Shown here piece after piece: positions 7,410 through 16,465 of a stretch of DNA of 33,449 bases; position 1 is the first letter of the stretch, and each line of letters begins with the position of its first letter. Origin of the DNA: Clostridia bacterium (GTDB lineage Bacteria; Bacillota; Clostridia; TANB77; CAG-508); contig JAAVZW010000056.1 in NCBI GenBank assembly GCA_022791835.1, positions 1 through 33,449 of the forward strand, in the 5' to 3' direction. The position numbers and the translations under genes are program-made. The notes beneath the pieces were generated by a model that saw only the letters and a program-made list of their open reading frames with translations, had not been told where the DNA came from and did no database searches.

Positions 7410-8645
7410 CTATCCATAAGTAATCATTTTTGTTGTATAATCTAAATTAGAATAAGAATCGTACTCATATCCTAAAGTATAAATATTAGTAGCTTGAATA
7501 TCTTTTTCAAGCATCATAAGAAGTTTTTTATTCCTGCAAGTTGTAGTAAAATTTTTTACAGAAGTAATAACAGGAAGCTTCTTATTTGTTCTACAAATTT
7601 CTGAAAGCAGGGTTTGTCCTCTAGAAGAACAGCCTAAAACCCTTATATAAGGGTCAACTTTTTTAGAAGTTTCCATATCTTCTTTGGTAAATCCTAAAAG
7701 AGCATAAAGTAAAATTCTTTGAATTCTAGTTTGAGTGTATCTCTTAGATTTAACCATATTCATAAATTCAGTAAGATTGTTACAAGAATTAGCGGCATTT
7801 TTGATTGCGTTTTCTAAACCTTCACTTACATCAGGAAGATTTGCAATTTGTGCAACAGTCATATTTCTAAGAACAAACATTATCTCTTTTTCATAACATT
7901 CAATATCTTTAACATAGTGTCCTTTTTTTATAGCTTCTTCTAATATATCATAACATACCTTAGGCATAGCTTTATCAATTGCATAGAAATTTCTTTCAAG
8001 TGCATATTTTCTAATTGCAGTAGCACTTGCAAAGTCTCCAGTTATATTTTCACTATGATATCCTTCTCCAACTCTTTTTACACCAATAGCAGTCATTTGT
8101 GAATTAGTCATTTTAAGAGCTTTCAAATATTCAATAGCTAATATATTATTTGGAGAAGATAATACATTAGCTGATTTTCTAATATTATTTAAGAACATCA
8201 AAAGAGCATTTTCTCTAGCCTTTGGGAAAGAAATACCTTTCGATAATTCATGAGCAAGTAGAGACTTAAATTCTTCTGGTTGATCACACAATATGTCTGC
8301 GAATTCTTTTAATACTGATATATCATCTGTCTCACAGCCAAAGGAAATAGTATCTATAATATTTAGTGAATTTAAAACCTTAATGCTACCTAGAGCAAAG
8401 TTTTCAGCACTAGATATACTATATATACAAGGAAGTTCTAAGACTAAGTCAAAACCATTAAGAAGTGCCATTTTGGCTTTTGTCCATTTGTCAACAATAG
8501 AAACATTTCCTCTTTGAACAAAATTGCCAGTGATAAGTGCAATTGCATATTCTGAATTTGACAATCTTTTTGCTTCACTTAGTTGATAAAGATGTCCGTT
8601 GTGGAAAGGATTGTATTCTCCAATTATCGCCAAAACGTTGTCCAT
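7410..8645 (-). CDS. tmcAL: tRNA(Met) cytidine acetate ligase TmcAL (YlbM)
   Basis: A 411-residue nucleotidyltransferase-fold enzyme that makes N4-acetylcytidine at the wobble position of elongator tRNA(Met) from acetate and ATP. The N-terminus reads IIGEYNPFHNGHLYQL, with the HxGH nucleotidyltransferase motif (HNGH), followed by ITGNFVQRGNVSI, DKWTKAKMALLNGFDLVLELP and FASATAIRKYAL. Start choice: ATG at 8645 has GGAGG upstream and gives MDNVLAIIGEYN; the frame is open 29 codons further upstream but that part is not conserved-looking. It is alone on the minus strand in this window. It contains no in-frame CGG. Confidence 0.93.
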   Translation of the reverse strand: MDNVLAIIGEYNPFHNGHLYQLSEAKRLSNSEYAIALITGNFVQRGNVSIVDKWTKAKMALLNGFDLVLELPCIYSISSAENFALGSIKVLNSLNIIDTISFGCETDDISVLKEFADILCDQPEEFKSLLAHELSKGISFPKARENALLMFLNNIRKSANVLSSPNNILAIEYLKALKMTNSQMTAIGVKRVGEGYHSENITGDFASATAIRKYALERNFYAIDKAMPKVCYDILEEAIKKGHYVKDIECYEKEIMFVLRNMTVAQIANLPDVSEGLENAIKNAANSCNNLTEFMNMVKSKRYTQTRIQRILLYALLGFTKEDMETSKKVDPYIRVLGCSSRGQTLLSEICRTNKKLPVITSVKNFTTTCRNKKLLMMLEKDIQATNIYTLGYEYDSYSNLDYTTKMITYG

Positions 8646-8842
8646 AAAAACCTCCATTCGATATTTTTCTTTATTATTCTTTACAATAAAAAAGTTTATT
8701 GATATAATATCATAAAAGCTGATAAAATTCAATGCTTTTATGTAAAATAAGACAAAAAATTAATTAAGTGTGTTGCTAAAATTAATAAAATGCTCGCTTG
8801 TGAGTACAAATTTTTTAGTACATTAAAATGAGAGGGATAAGA

Positions 8843-9280
8843 ATGAAAAAAGTTATAATTTATACTGATGGAGCATGTTCGGGGAATCCTGGACCTGGCG
8901 GATGGGGAACTATTTTGATGTATGAAGGTAATAAAAAGGAGATATCAGGAGGAAATCCAGATACTACTAATAATGTTATGGAGATGACAGCAGTAATAGA
9001 GGGATTGAAAATGCTTAAGTATCCATGTGAAGTTGAGATTTATAGCGATAGTGCTTATGTCGTAAATGCTTTTAATCAACATTGGATAGATGGCTGGAAA
9101 AAGAAAGGGTGGAAAAATTCTAACAAAGAAGATGTAAAGAATAGAGAATTATGGGAAGAGATGGATAGACTTATTCAAAATCATGATGTAACTTTTATAA
9201 AAGTAAAAGGTCATAGTGATAATGAATATAACAATAGATGTGACGAATTAGCAAGAAATGCTATACCAAAAGGAGTGTAA
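8843..9280 (+). CDS. rnhA: Ribonuclease HI
   Basis: 145 residues, type 1 RNase H that cuts RNA in RNA-DNA hybrids. The catalytic set is visible: [16 protein letters not shown] (Asp), the [11 protein letters not shown]lu, YSDSAYVV (Asp), and [18 protein letters not shown] (His and final Asp). It also has the basic [11 protein letters not shown] handle found in RNase HI. The start at 8843 is chosen because AGAGGG lies 6 bases upstream; ATG at 8828 in the same frame has no ribosome site. The ROK kinase gene starts 5 bases after its stop, so the pair is probably co-transcribed. Confidence 0.95.
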   Translation: MKKVIIYTDGACSGNPGPGGWGTILMYEGNKKEISGGNPDTTNNVMEMTAVIEGLKMLKYPCEVEIYSDSAYVVNAFNQHWIDGWKKKGWKNSNKEDVKNRELWEEMDRLIQNHDVTFIKVKGHSDNEYNNRCDELARNAIPKGV

Positions 9281-9284
9281 GTAT

Positions 9285-10192
9285 ATGAGAATAGGAATAG
9301 ACCTAGGTGGTAGTCATATTGCAGTACGGATTAGTAGATAATGGTAAAATAGTAACAAAGACTGAAAGACATTTTGTAGATGAAGATAGAAAAGATATAA
9401 AAAAGACTATTGAAAATAGTATAGTTAAATATATAAATGAATTATTAGACTTTTCTAAATTAGAATTAGAGGACATAGAGCTGATTGGTATTGCATCTCC
9501 TCGGATTAATTAAAGATGGAGTAATAATTAAAGCTGAGAACTTAGGAATAGAGAATTTTGAGATTATAAAAAGACTAAAAGCTAAATTAGAATATAAAGA
9601 AATATATATACGTAATGATGCGAAATGTGCAGGATTATGTGAAAAGACATACGGTAATTTAAAAGGTTATGACGATTGTATTTTTCTTTGCTTGGGAACT
9701 GGTATTGGTGGAGCTGTGTTTATGGGAGGTAATTTACTAGTCCCAAACAATGGAGAAGGTTTTGAGATTGGACATGTTGTTATTAAGCAAGATGGAATAA
9801 AATGCAATTGTGGGAATAGAGGTTGCTTTGAAAGATATGCATCAATGAAGCTTCTAAGGCAAAATATTAAGCTTAGAACCAATTTAGAAGACATTACAGG
9901 TACTGAAATGTATGACTTAATAAAAAACGACACAGACCAATTTAAAGACATTATTAATGAATTTTTAGAAAACCTAAAAATAGGTCTTACAAATTATATA
10001 AATATATTTGAACCAGAGGCAATTTGCATTGGTGGAAGCTTTGCACACTATGGAGATTTACTATTAGATAAGTTAAAAGAAAAAATGATAAAAGATAATA
10101 AAACATATAGCAAAAGAATTCCAAAAATATTAACAGCAAAATATGAAAATGATGCAGGTATGATAGGTGCAACATTAGTATTACAAAAATAA
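9285..10192 (+). CDS. ROK-family sugar kinase (glucokinase-like), two CGG +1 shifts
   Basis: Read with +1 shifts at CGG 9327 and 9502, this is a complete 301-residue ROK protein. ROK members phosphorylate glucose or related hexoses with ATP; some are transcriptional repressors, but no helix-turn-helix is present here. Motifs: N-terminal GIDLGGSHIAVGLVDNG phosphate-binding loop, IGIASPGLI, RNDAKCAGL (catalytic Asp), CLGTGIGGAVF, EIGH and the zinc motif CNCGNRGCFE. Without recoding the gene would be three fragments, stopping 3 codons after each CGG. Both shift glycines fall on conserved ROK glycines. AAAGGAG inside the end of rnhA precedes ATG 9285. Glucokinase is likely, but substrate is not provable. 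Confidence 0.9.
9327..9330 (+). other. CGGA +1 recoding site (V-[G]-LVD of ROK)
   Basis: In-frame CGG after GTA. The zero frame ends at a TAA three codons later. The shift to GGA at 9328 gives HIAVGLVDNGK, the standard ROK N-terminal strand. Confidence 0.93.
9502..9505 (+). other. CGGA +1 recoding site (SP-[G] of ROK)
   Basis: In-frame CGG after CCT. The entered frame ends at TAA three codons later. The shift to GGA at 9503 gives IASPGLIKDG, the conserved ROK PG turn. Confidence 0.93.
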
Positions 10193-10221
10193 AACATTTT
10201 CTTTACAATTACGTAACATTA

Positions 10222-10250
10222 TTGCAAAATATCCCAATTTACAATATAAT
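10222..10250 (+). promoter_or_regulatory. Promoter of the 10312 operon
   Basis: TTGCAA at 10222-10227, a 17-nt spacer and TATAAT at 10245-10250, 62 bases before the ATG. A small hairpin, AGGTAT/ATACCT (10279-10294), sits between it and the ribosome site. Confidence 0.55.
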
Positions 10251-10311
10251 AAAATTGCATAAACTAAAGAATTAAAATAGGTATATCCATACCTTTAGGA
10301 AGGGATAGTAT

Positions 10312-10851
10312 ATGGAAACATTTGCAGACTATATTTTATCAGAAAAAGATTTTATAAAAAAGTTAGAAATAACTTACTATTTACAAAAAAAGAAAAAAAT
10401 CTTCTTTGATAACTCAGTAATTTTAAAAGCAGAAATAGCAAGATTATTTATAGAAACAATGAAACTAGATGTTGATGAGAATCTAGTTTTAACAGCATGC
10501 CTTTTGTATGCTTGCAAAAAAAATATAATGTCGCATGACCTAGATAAAATAAAAAGATATGCATTAGATGGAGCAGAATACCTAGCAGAACTTGGGTTCT
10601 CAAAAAGATTTTGCAAAATTTGCTCAGAAGTAAATAGATATCAAGGGAATATAGAAAGAGAAAAAGAAAGTGATATACTAGAATTAGTAGACAATTTTGG
10701 AGGTTTAGTCTTAGATAGACCAGAAAGAAAAGGATTTCCAATAGACGAGGCATTAAATCTAATAGAAAACAGAAACTTAAAAGGAAAAACCAATAGATAT
10801 CTAGAAAAATTCAAAGAATTTATGTATTTGAAAGAAGGTGTTGCTGCATGA
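10312..10851 (+). CDS. Uncharacterised helical protein, HD-like fold suspected
   Basis: 179 residues with no signal or membrane segment. The helical pattern (VLTACLLYACKK, then YALDGAEYLAELGFSKRF and a later ILELVDNFGGLVLDRPERKGF) resembles HD-domain hydrolases, but the His-Asp metal pair is not present where expected, so it may be an inactive relative. It has AGGAAGGG upstream of the ATG. Its stop overlaps the next gene by ATGA, and that gene is followed by endonuclease Q, so all three are probably one operon. I do not recognise a named family with certainty. Confidence 0.6.
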   Translation: METFADYILSEKDFIKKLEITYYLQKKKKIFFDNSVILKAEIARLFIETMKLDVDENLVLTACLLYACKKNIMSHDLDKIKRYALDGAEYLAELGFSKRFCKICSEVNRYQGNIEREKESDILELVDNFGGLVLDRPERKGFPIDEALNLIENRNLKGKTNRYLEKFKEFMYLKEGVAA

Positions 10852-11112
10852 GAGAATTAGAAGGTGTAAATGATTTGTTTAGATCTAAATATGATGCAAA
10901 CCCTCATGTGCGAGAAATGATAGACAAAGCAAACAAGTTTAGCACAAGAGACCTTATAGATGTTATGGCGAATCGGAAAAACAGCAGAAGAAATAGAAGA
11001 CCCAATTGTATGGGTAGGAGTAGAAGAAGCTTTAACAACTCAAGTGCAAGTTGCATCACAAAGCTTAGGAACAGAAGTAGTAGAACAAATAGAAGAAGAG
11101 GAAGAAAGATAA
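10848..11112 (+). CDS. Small unknown protein with one CGG +1 shift
   Basis: 87 residues when CGG at 10974 is read as a +1 glycine site; without it the frame runs into arginine/asparagine-rich low-complexity sequence that looks like wrong-frame translation. The restored C-terminus is acidic and ordinary (NGKTAEEIEDPIVWVGVEE, ending in EEEER) and stops 1 base before the endonuclease Q start. The first codon overlaps the stop of the preceding gene (ATGA), which indicates translational coupling. No domain recognised. Confidence 0.7.
10974..10977 (+). other. CGGA +1 recoding site
   Basis: In-frame CGG after AAT. The shift to GGA at 10975 gives VMANGKTAEEIEDP and a stop 1 base before the next ATG; the zero frame overruns into endonuclease Q. 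Confidence 0.85.
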
Positions 11113-11113
11113 G

Positions 11114-12307
11114 ATGTATGAAGTATTTGCAGATTTACATATACACATAGGAAGAACTAAAAACAATAAACCAATAAAAATAACAGCGGCAAGAAGTCTT
11201 AATTTTGAAAATATAGCAAAAGAATGTGTAGACAGAAAAGGTATAAATATAGCAGGCATAATAGACTGCGCATCACCATATGTAATAGAAGATATAGAAG
11301 AATTTTTAAAAAATGGAGAGGCAAGAGAACTTAAAGACGGAGGAATTATATATAAAGAAAAACTATGCATAATACTTGGGAGTGAGATAGAAACATCAGA
11401 ATTAAATGAACAAGGGAAAACAGGTAGTGCACATAACTTATGCTATTTTCCATCTCTAAAAGATATAAAGGCATTTTCAAAAGAAATGAGTACACACATA
11501 CATAATATTACATTAAGTTCACAAAGAGCTGATATATCTGCATATGAGCTAATAGATATAGTGGAAAAATATAATGGAATACTAATTCCAGCACATTGCT
11601 TCACACCACACAAAAGCTTTTATGGAAATTGCACAGATAGATTAGAGAAAATTTTTAAAGAAAAATATAAAAAAGTTCCAGCAATAGAGTTGGGATTAAG
11701 TTCAGACACATTTTTAGCAGATCAAATATCAGAATTAGAAACAAAAAGTTTTTTAACAAATTCAGATGCACATTCACTACCCAAAATTGCTAGAGAATAC
11801 AATAAAATACAAGTAGAAAATATAAGCTTTAAAGAATTACTGAAAGCAATAAAAAATGAAGAAGGAAGAAAAATATTATCAAACTACGGACTAGACCCAA
11901 AACTTGGTAAATATCATAGGACTTACTGCGAAACATGTGACAAAAGGATAGAAGGCAAAATGCCAGTTACCAAATGTGATACCTGTGATAGTAGAAACAT
12001 AACAATGGGAGTATTAGACAGAATAGAAATAATAAAAGACAAAAAAGAAACAAAGAGTCCAAGCTTTAGGCCACAATATGTATACCAAATACCGCTTACT
12101 TTCATCCCAGGCGTAGGAGCAAAAATTATAGAAAAATTGCTAACACATTTTGAAACAGAAATGAACATTTTGCACAAATTATCATTTGATGACATAGAAG
12201 CAGTGTGCGGAGGAAAAATCGCAAAAAATATAATATCAGCAAAAGAAGGTAAAATAGAAATTTCAGCAGGTGGAGGCGGAGTATACGGCAAAGTCTCAGC
12301 TAAATAG
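11114..12307 (+). CDS. Endonuclease Q (PHP-domain DNA repair nuclease, YqxK-like)
   Basis: 397 residues. The N-terminal PHP domain begins FADLHIHIGRTK, with metal-binding histidines, and continues with SEIET, SAHNLCYF, IPAHCFTPHKS and LTNSDAHSLPK. A four-cysteine zinc ribbon follows at about 275-295 (CETCDK and CDTCDS). The C-terminus has helix-hairpin-helix segments (FIPGVGAKIIEKLL). This is the layout of EndoQ, which nicks DNA 5' of deaminated bases. In Bacillus the homologue yqxK lies near spoIIM and xerD (ripX), as here. The C-terminal tail is glycine-rich. No in-frame CGG. Confidence 0.88.
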   Translation: MYEVFADLHIHIGRTKNNKPIKITAARSLNFENIAKECVDRKGINIAGIIDCASPYVIEDIEEFLKNGEARELKDGGIIYKEKLCIILGSEIETSELNEQGKTGSAHNLCYFPSLKDIKAFSKEMSTHIHNITLSSQRADISAYELIDIVEKYNGILIPAHCFTPHKSFYGNCTDRLEKIFKEKYKKVPAIELGLSSDTFLADQISELETKSFLTNSDAHSLPKIAREYNKIQVENISFKELLKAIKNEEGRKILSNYGLDPKLGKYHRTYCETCDKRIEGKMPVTKCDTCDSRNITMGVLDRIEIIKDKKETKSPSFRPQYVYQIPLTFIPGVGAKIIEKLLTHFETEMNILHKLSFDDIEAVCGGKIAKNIISAKEGKIEISAGGGGVYGKVSAK

Positions 12308-12372
12308 TTCTAAAATTATTTTGTATTACATAAAAATTAGATAAGAATTTAAAGACGAAAGAGTGATATGTA

Positions 12373-13000
12373 ATGCAAAACAGAAGAGTTAACTTTTTAC
12401 GTACCCATATAGAAAATAACTTCAAAAATTATATCATAGTAACAATATTTTTCATGGTACGGAATAATTATTGGAGTATTATTTATAAATAATGTAGAAC
12501 AAGAAGAACAAGAGGAAATCAGCACATATATAAATAGTTTTATAGAAAAATCTAAAAGTGATACAAATATAAATTACACCAAACTATTTTTTAGTTCAAT
12601 AAGAAACAACATAACACTCGCAATTATATTATGGTTTGCAGGATTAACAGTAATAGGAATATTTGCAGTATATGGAATGGTATGCTACAGAGGATTTACT
12701 TTAGGATATAGTATATCTTGCATAGTAGCAACGCTAGGAGCTAAAAATGGAGGAATATTTATTTTATCCTCAATGCTTCTGCAAAATATAATTTTTATAC
12801 CAGTACTATTTGCACTTTCGATAAGCGGTATAAGACTATATAAATCAATAATGAAAGACAGAGGAAAGGAAAACATAAAACTAGAAATACTGAGACACAC
12901 AATATTTTCTGCAATACTAAGTATAATGCTAATAGTAGCCTCTTTCATCGAAACATATGTATCTACAAATATATTTATGTTAACTTTAAATATTTTATAA
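12373..13000 (+). CDS. spoIIM: Stage II sporulation protein M (one CGG +1 shift)
   Basis: 208 residues when the CGG at 12460 is read as a +1 glycine site, close to the usual SpoIIM length of about 210. SpoIIM is a polytopic membrane protein that, with SpoIID and SpoIIP, remodels septal peptidoglycan so the mother cell can engulf the forespore. Visible: N-terminal cytoplasmic stretch, TM1 containing the recoded FMVGIIIGVLF, an acidic external loop with the phrase KLFFSSIRNNI, then helices with WFAGLTVIGIF, GFTLGYSIS, LLQNIIFIPVLF and a final segment. The context endoQ-spoIIM-xerD matches other Firmicutes. Unshifted translation would stop within TM1. Confidence 0.92.
12460..12463 (+). other. 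CGGA +1 recoding site in spoIIM TM1
   Basis: In-frame CGG after GTA. The shift to GGA at 12461 joins FFMV to GIIIGVLFINN, a continuous transmembrane helix with the family glycines. Confidence 0.93.
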
Positions 13001-13017
13001 AAATTTATAAAAAACTA

Positions 13018-13046
13018 TTTACATTTTGTCTGTAATTTGATATAAC
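13018..13046 (+). promoter_or_regulatory. Promoter of xerD
   Basis: TTTACA at 13018-13023, a 17-nt spacer and TATAAC at 13041-13046, 41 bases before the xerD start. GGGAGAG precedes the ATG. Confidence 0.6.
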
Positions 13047-13087
13047 ATATATATCTTATGTTAATAAATAATAGGGAGAGATGAAAC

Positions 13088-13969
13088 ATGCAAAAGCAAA
13101 TCAAAAATTTCTTAGATTTCATAGAAAATGATAAGAAAGCATCACAAAACACATTGCAATCATATAGACGTGATATAATGCAATATAACACATATGTAGA
13201 AGAAAATAAAATTAATTATTTGAAAGTAGACGAAGAAGGAATTAGAGAATATTTAAAGTATATGAATGAAATTGGAAAGAAAAGTTCAACAATTTCAAGA
13301 AGTTTAGCATCAATAAGATCATTTTATCAATACCTACTAAGGATAAAAAAAGTAAAAAAAGATCCAACAGAAGGAATACAATCTCCTAAAATAGAAAAAA
13401 GAATCCCATCAGTACTAACATCACAAGAAGTAGAATTGTTACTAGAACAACCAAAAGATGTAGATTTAAAAGGAATCAGAGATAAGGCAATGCTAGAATT
13501 TGCATATGCTACAGGAATGAAAGTTACAGAAATAATATCATTAAATATAGAAGATGTAAATCTAGAAGAAGGATATGTAACATGTAAAAGCAAAGAAAAA
13601 GCTAGAAATATACCATTAGGTTCACTATCACTAAAAGCTTTGAAAGAATACATAGAAAATTCTAGAAACATACTAATAAAAGATGAAAAAGTTACAGCCC
13701 TATTCGTTAACACAAATGGTCAAAGACTTACAAGACAAGGATTTTGGAAAATAGTAAAATACTATAAAGACCAAGCACACATAACAAAAGAAATAACACC
13801 ACACATCTTGAGACATTCATTTGCAACACATCTATTACAAAATGGTGCAGATTTAAAAGCAATACAAACTATGCTAGGACACTCAGATATTTCATCAACA
13901 CAAATATATATGCAATTCCAAGATGCAACAATACAAAATATATATAAAAAGGCCCATCCAAGAGCATAA
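13088..13969 (+). CDS. xerD: Tyrosine recombinase XerD
   Basis: 293 residues, typical for XerC/XerD, which resolve chromosome dimers at dif. The N-terminal SAM-like core-binding domain begins NFLDFIENDKKASQNTL and includes STISRSLASIRSFYQYL. The catalytic domain has the hairpin lysine region, HILRHSFATHLLQNGAD (HxxR), MLGHSDISSTQIYMQF (His and nucleophile Tyr). Oddity: the first catalytic arginine position, usually TGLRVSEL, reads TGMKVTEI, with lysine. I call XerD rather than XerC from the SpoIIM-adjacent position and the sequence of the HxxR region. A hairpin terminator follows directly. Confidence 0.9.
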   Translation: MQKQIKNFLDFIENDKKASQNTLQSYRRDIMQYNTYVEENKINYLKVDEEGIREYLKYMNEIGKKSSTISRSLASIRSFYQYLLRIKKVKKDPTEGIQSPKIEKRIPSVLTSQEVELLLEQPKDVDLKGIRDKAMLEFAYATGMKVTEIISLNIEDVNLEEGYVTCKSKEKARNIPLGSLSLKALKEYIENSRNILIKDEKVTALFVNTNGQRLTRQGFWKIVKYYKDQAHITKEITPHILRHSFATHLLQNGADLKAIQTMLGHSDISSTQIYMQFQDATIQNIYKKAHPRA

Positions 13970-13975
13970 AATTTT

Positions 13976-14010
13976 AAGTCCACCTAAATACTTTAGGCGG
14001 GCTTATTTGC
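13976..14010 (+). terminator. Terminator after xerD
   Basis: AAGTCCACCTAAA (13976-13988) pairs with TTTAGGCGGGCTT (13992-14004) including two G-U pairs; a short T-rich stretch follows. Bases 14011-14152 show no gene. Confidence 0.75.
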
Positions 14011-14152
14011 AATTGGTACTAAAATTAACAGCAAGCTACCTTTTGATAAGTTTTTTAAAACGCTTGCTTGTATGATACAGATGAAAGTATTATTAAAGAA
14101 AAGGACTACGAAGATAAATTGTAAAAAACCTTAGAATTAAGGAGATGAACGT

Positions 14153-14656
14153 ATGAAGAAAGAAGATGCTAAAAGAAAAGCTAATATAGAGAGCTTAAGT
14201 AAAGTAATTGAAGAGAAGAAGAAGATACCTAATAATGTGAGAGAAAAGGTAAATTCGAAGATTTTTGAGAATGTAATATTTGGAATAATTATGCTCATTT
14301 ATTTAGAAGCACTTAATCTAGGTGCAGGGAATATCCCAACAGAAAATTATTTAGTAGACTTAAAAGTATTTGGAGCACTTTTATTAATACTAACAATAGT
14401 TCTATTTGAATTTGCTTACAAAAAAGATAAGACAAGCCTATGGTTACATGGAGTAGAAGTAATGATAATTGCAATATTTACAATATATTTGATTTATTTA
14501 TACTCAATGTATCATAAAACATTAGGAAACATAATAAATACAGTAGCAATGGCATATGTATTATATTATGTAATAAAAACATTATTAGAAAGAAGAAATA
14601 CAATTAAAAACTACAACAATAGCTTAAGAGATATAGGAGAAATAGTAAAAAGATAG
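14153..14656 (+). CDS. Uncharacterised four-helix membrane protein
   Basis: 167 residues with AAGGAGATG just before the ATG. A charged, lysine-rich N-terminus (~1-35) is followed by four predicted membrane helices at about 38-56, 70-88, 98-118 and 124-143, and a basic C-terminal tail. No known motif is seen. It lies 10 bases upstream of purD and probably shares its transcript. Confidence 0.65.
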   Translation: MKKEDAKRKANIESLSKVIEEKKKIPNNVREKVNSKIFENVIFGIIMLIYLEALNLGAGNIPTENYLVDLKVFGALLLILTIVLFEFAYKKDKTSLWLHGVEVMIIAIFTIYLIYLYSMYHKTLGNIINTVAMAYVLYYVIKTLLERRNTIKNYNNSLRDIGEIVKR

Positions 14657-14666
14657 GAGAAAAAAT

Positions 14667-15968
14667 ATGGAAAAATGTTTATTACTTGGCAATGGAGGAC
14701 GCGAGGCAGTTATTGCAGAATATGTATCAAAAGATTACAAATTATATTCAATAATGCCATATGAAAACCCATCAATAGTAGAATACACAAAAAAATCAGA
14801 AGGAAAATATGTCATTGGAAATCCATTTGACAAAAAATTTGTAAAGAAATTCATACAAGAAGAACAAATAGAAAACTGTATAATAAGCAGCGATAATCTT
14901 TTACAAGAGGGATTAATAGATTTAGCAAGAAGCTTAGGATTAAAAACATTTGGGCCAACCTCAAAGGGGTCTAAAATAGAATGGAGCAAAACATATGCAC
15001 TAGACATAGTACAAAAAATAGCACCAGAAATGATAATAAAAAACATTAATGTGACAAATGAAGAAGACCTAAGAAAGGCAATAGAAAACTATTCAGATGA
15101 TAGTTTCGTTGTAAAACCAGAAGGCCTAACAGGAGGAAAAGGTGTAAAAGTAGGAGGTATACACTTTAAAGGAAAAGAAGAAGGATATGAATATGCAAAA
15201 TCTTGTTTAAAAACAAGCGGAAATGTAATAATACAAGATAAAGTAGAAGGTAGAGAATTCACAGTAACTGGATTAACAGATGGAAAACATATAGTAGTAA
15301 CCCCAACAACCTTTGATTACCCATATAGATTTGATGAAGATAAAGGACCAGGTACAGGAGGAATGGGATGCTTAGGATTTGAAAATGGATTATTACCATT
15401 TTTAACAGAAGAAGACATAAAAATATGTAAAGACTTAATGCAAAAAACAATAGAATATGTTAATAAAGATAACTTAGAATTTAATGGAGTTATATACGGA
15501 GGATTTTTCAAATGTGAAAATGGTATTAAATTCATAGAATTCAATGCAAGATTCGGAGACCCAGAATCATTAAACATTTTGAACGCAATAGAAACACCAT
15601 TTAAAGAACTATTTGAAAATATACAAAAACAAACATTAAGTGAAAAAAACTGTAAATTTAGCAAAATAAATACTTTTACATTATATGTAGTTACACCAAA
15701 CTATGCAATATCTTCTTCAAAGGAACCAATAAAATTCATTCTAAAAAAAGAAGAAATAGAAAAACAAGGTGTTAAAATTTACTTCTCAAGCACTAAACAA
15801 ATAGAAGGAGAAAACTATGAGAGTGTAGGAAATTCAAGATTGTTTGCAGTTGTAGCAAAAGATAAAACAATGGAAGATGCAAAAACAAGAGTATACAAGG
15901 CGATAGAAGGTAATATAGATAATGAGTTACATTATAGAAAAGATATAGGCAATATGTATGTACACTAA
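14667..15968 (+). CDS. purD: Phosphoribosylamine-glycine ligase (GAR synthetase)
   Basis: 433 residues, full length. PurD joins 5-phosphoribosylamine and glycine with ATP in de novo purine synthesis. The N-terminal domain starts CLLLGNGGREAVIAEY with the family GxGGRE motif. The ATP-grasp part shows FVVKPEGLTGGKGVKV, GREFTVTGLTDG, GPGTGGMGCLG and FIEFNARFGDPES, all diagnostic. Unusually, it is not beside other pur genes here; its neighbours are membrane proteins. GGAGAAAAAAT precedes the ATG. Confidence 0.96.
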   Translation: MEKCLLLGNGGREAVIAEYVSKDYKLYSIMPYENPSIVEYTKKSEGKYVIGNPFDKKFVKKFIQEEQIENCIISSDNLLQEGLIDLARSLGLKTFGPTSKGSKIEWSKTYALDIVQKIAPEMIIKNINVTNEEDLRKAIENYSDDSFVVKPEGLTGGKGVKVGGIHFKGKEEGYEYAKSCLKTSGNVIIQDKVEGREFTVTGLTDGKHIVVTPTTFDYPYRFDEDKGPGTGGMGCLGFENGLLPFLTEEDIKICKDLMQKTIEYVNKDNLEFNGVIYGGFFKCENGIKFIEFNARFGDPESLNILNAIETPFKELFENIQKQTLSEKNCKFSKINTFTLYVVTPNYAISSSKEPIKFILKKEEIEKQGVKIYFSSTKQIEGENYESVGNSRLFAVVAKDKTMEDAKTRVYKAIEGNIDNELHYRKDIGNMYVH

Positions 15969-16028
15969 AGAATAAAAAAAGAGAAATTTCTTACAATCTA
16001 AAAAACATAAGATAAGGAGGAAAAGAAT

Positions 16029-16437
16029 ATGAGTGAAGCAATGATTTTGATCATATTTGGAGGGATATTTGCACTTACAGGAGTAATAGTATTTGGACAA
16101 ACGATGATAGAAAGAAAAAAATGTTCTAAAGTTACAACAGGTATAGTAAAAGAAATTACAACAGATGAAAATACAGAACAAAATCAAAAAAAGAAAAAAG
16201 TATCCTATACAACAATAGAATATACAGTAGGAGAAGAAACATATATACAAAAATCAGAAACAGGTTCTACAATGAATGCTCATTATATAGGAGAAAAAAT
16301 AGAGATACACTATGATCCACAAAATCCTAAAAAAGCATATTGGGGAACAAATGAATTTTTAAGTTTAGTTGCAGGAATAGTTTTTACATCAGTAGGAGTT
16401 CGGATTATTTATAGTTAGTTTCTTTGTAGGAAAATAA
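16029..16437 (+). CDS. DUF3592-like membrane protein (one CGG +1 shift near C-terminus)
   Basis: 135 residues when the CGG at 16401 is read as +1 glycine; 129 if unshifted. One N-terminal membrane helix (~4-24), a beta-rich extracytoplasmic domain (ending in EIHYDPQNPKKAYWGTNE) of DUF3592 type, then a second helix. Unshifted translation ends that helix abruptly as VGVRIIYS; shifted translation gives VGVGLFIVSFFVGK, a longer, fully hydrophobic helix with a closing lysine. This site is not revealed by a broken gene, so it is an independent test of the CGG rule. AAGGAGG precedes the ATG. Function unknown. Confidence 0.7.
16401..16404 (+). other. CGGA +1 recoding site (cryptic: zero frame ends 5 codons later)
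   Basis: In-frame CGG after GTT. The shift to GGA at 16402 moves the stop from 16418 to 16437 and completes the second membrane helix. Confidence 0.75.
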
Positions 16438-16465
16438 AATAATAAAAAAGAAAGAGAGGAACAAC

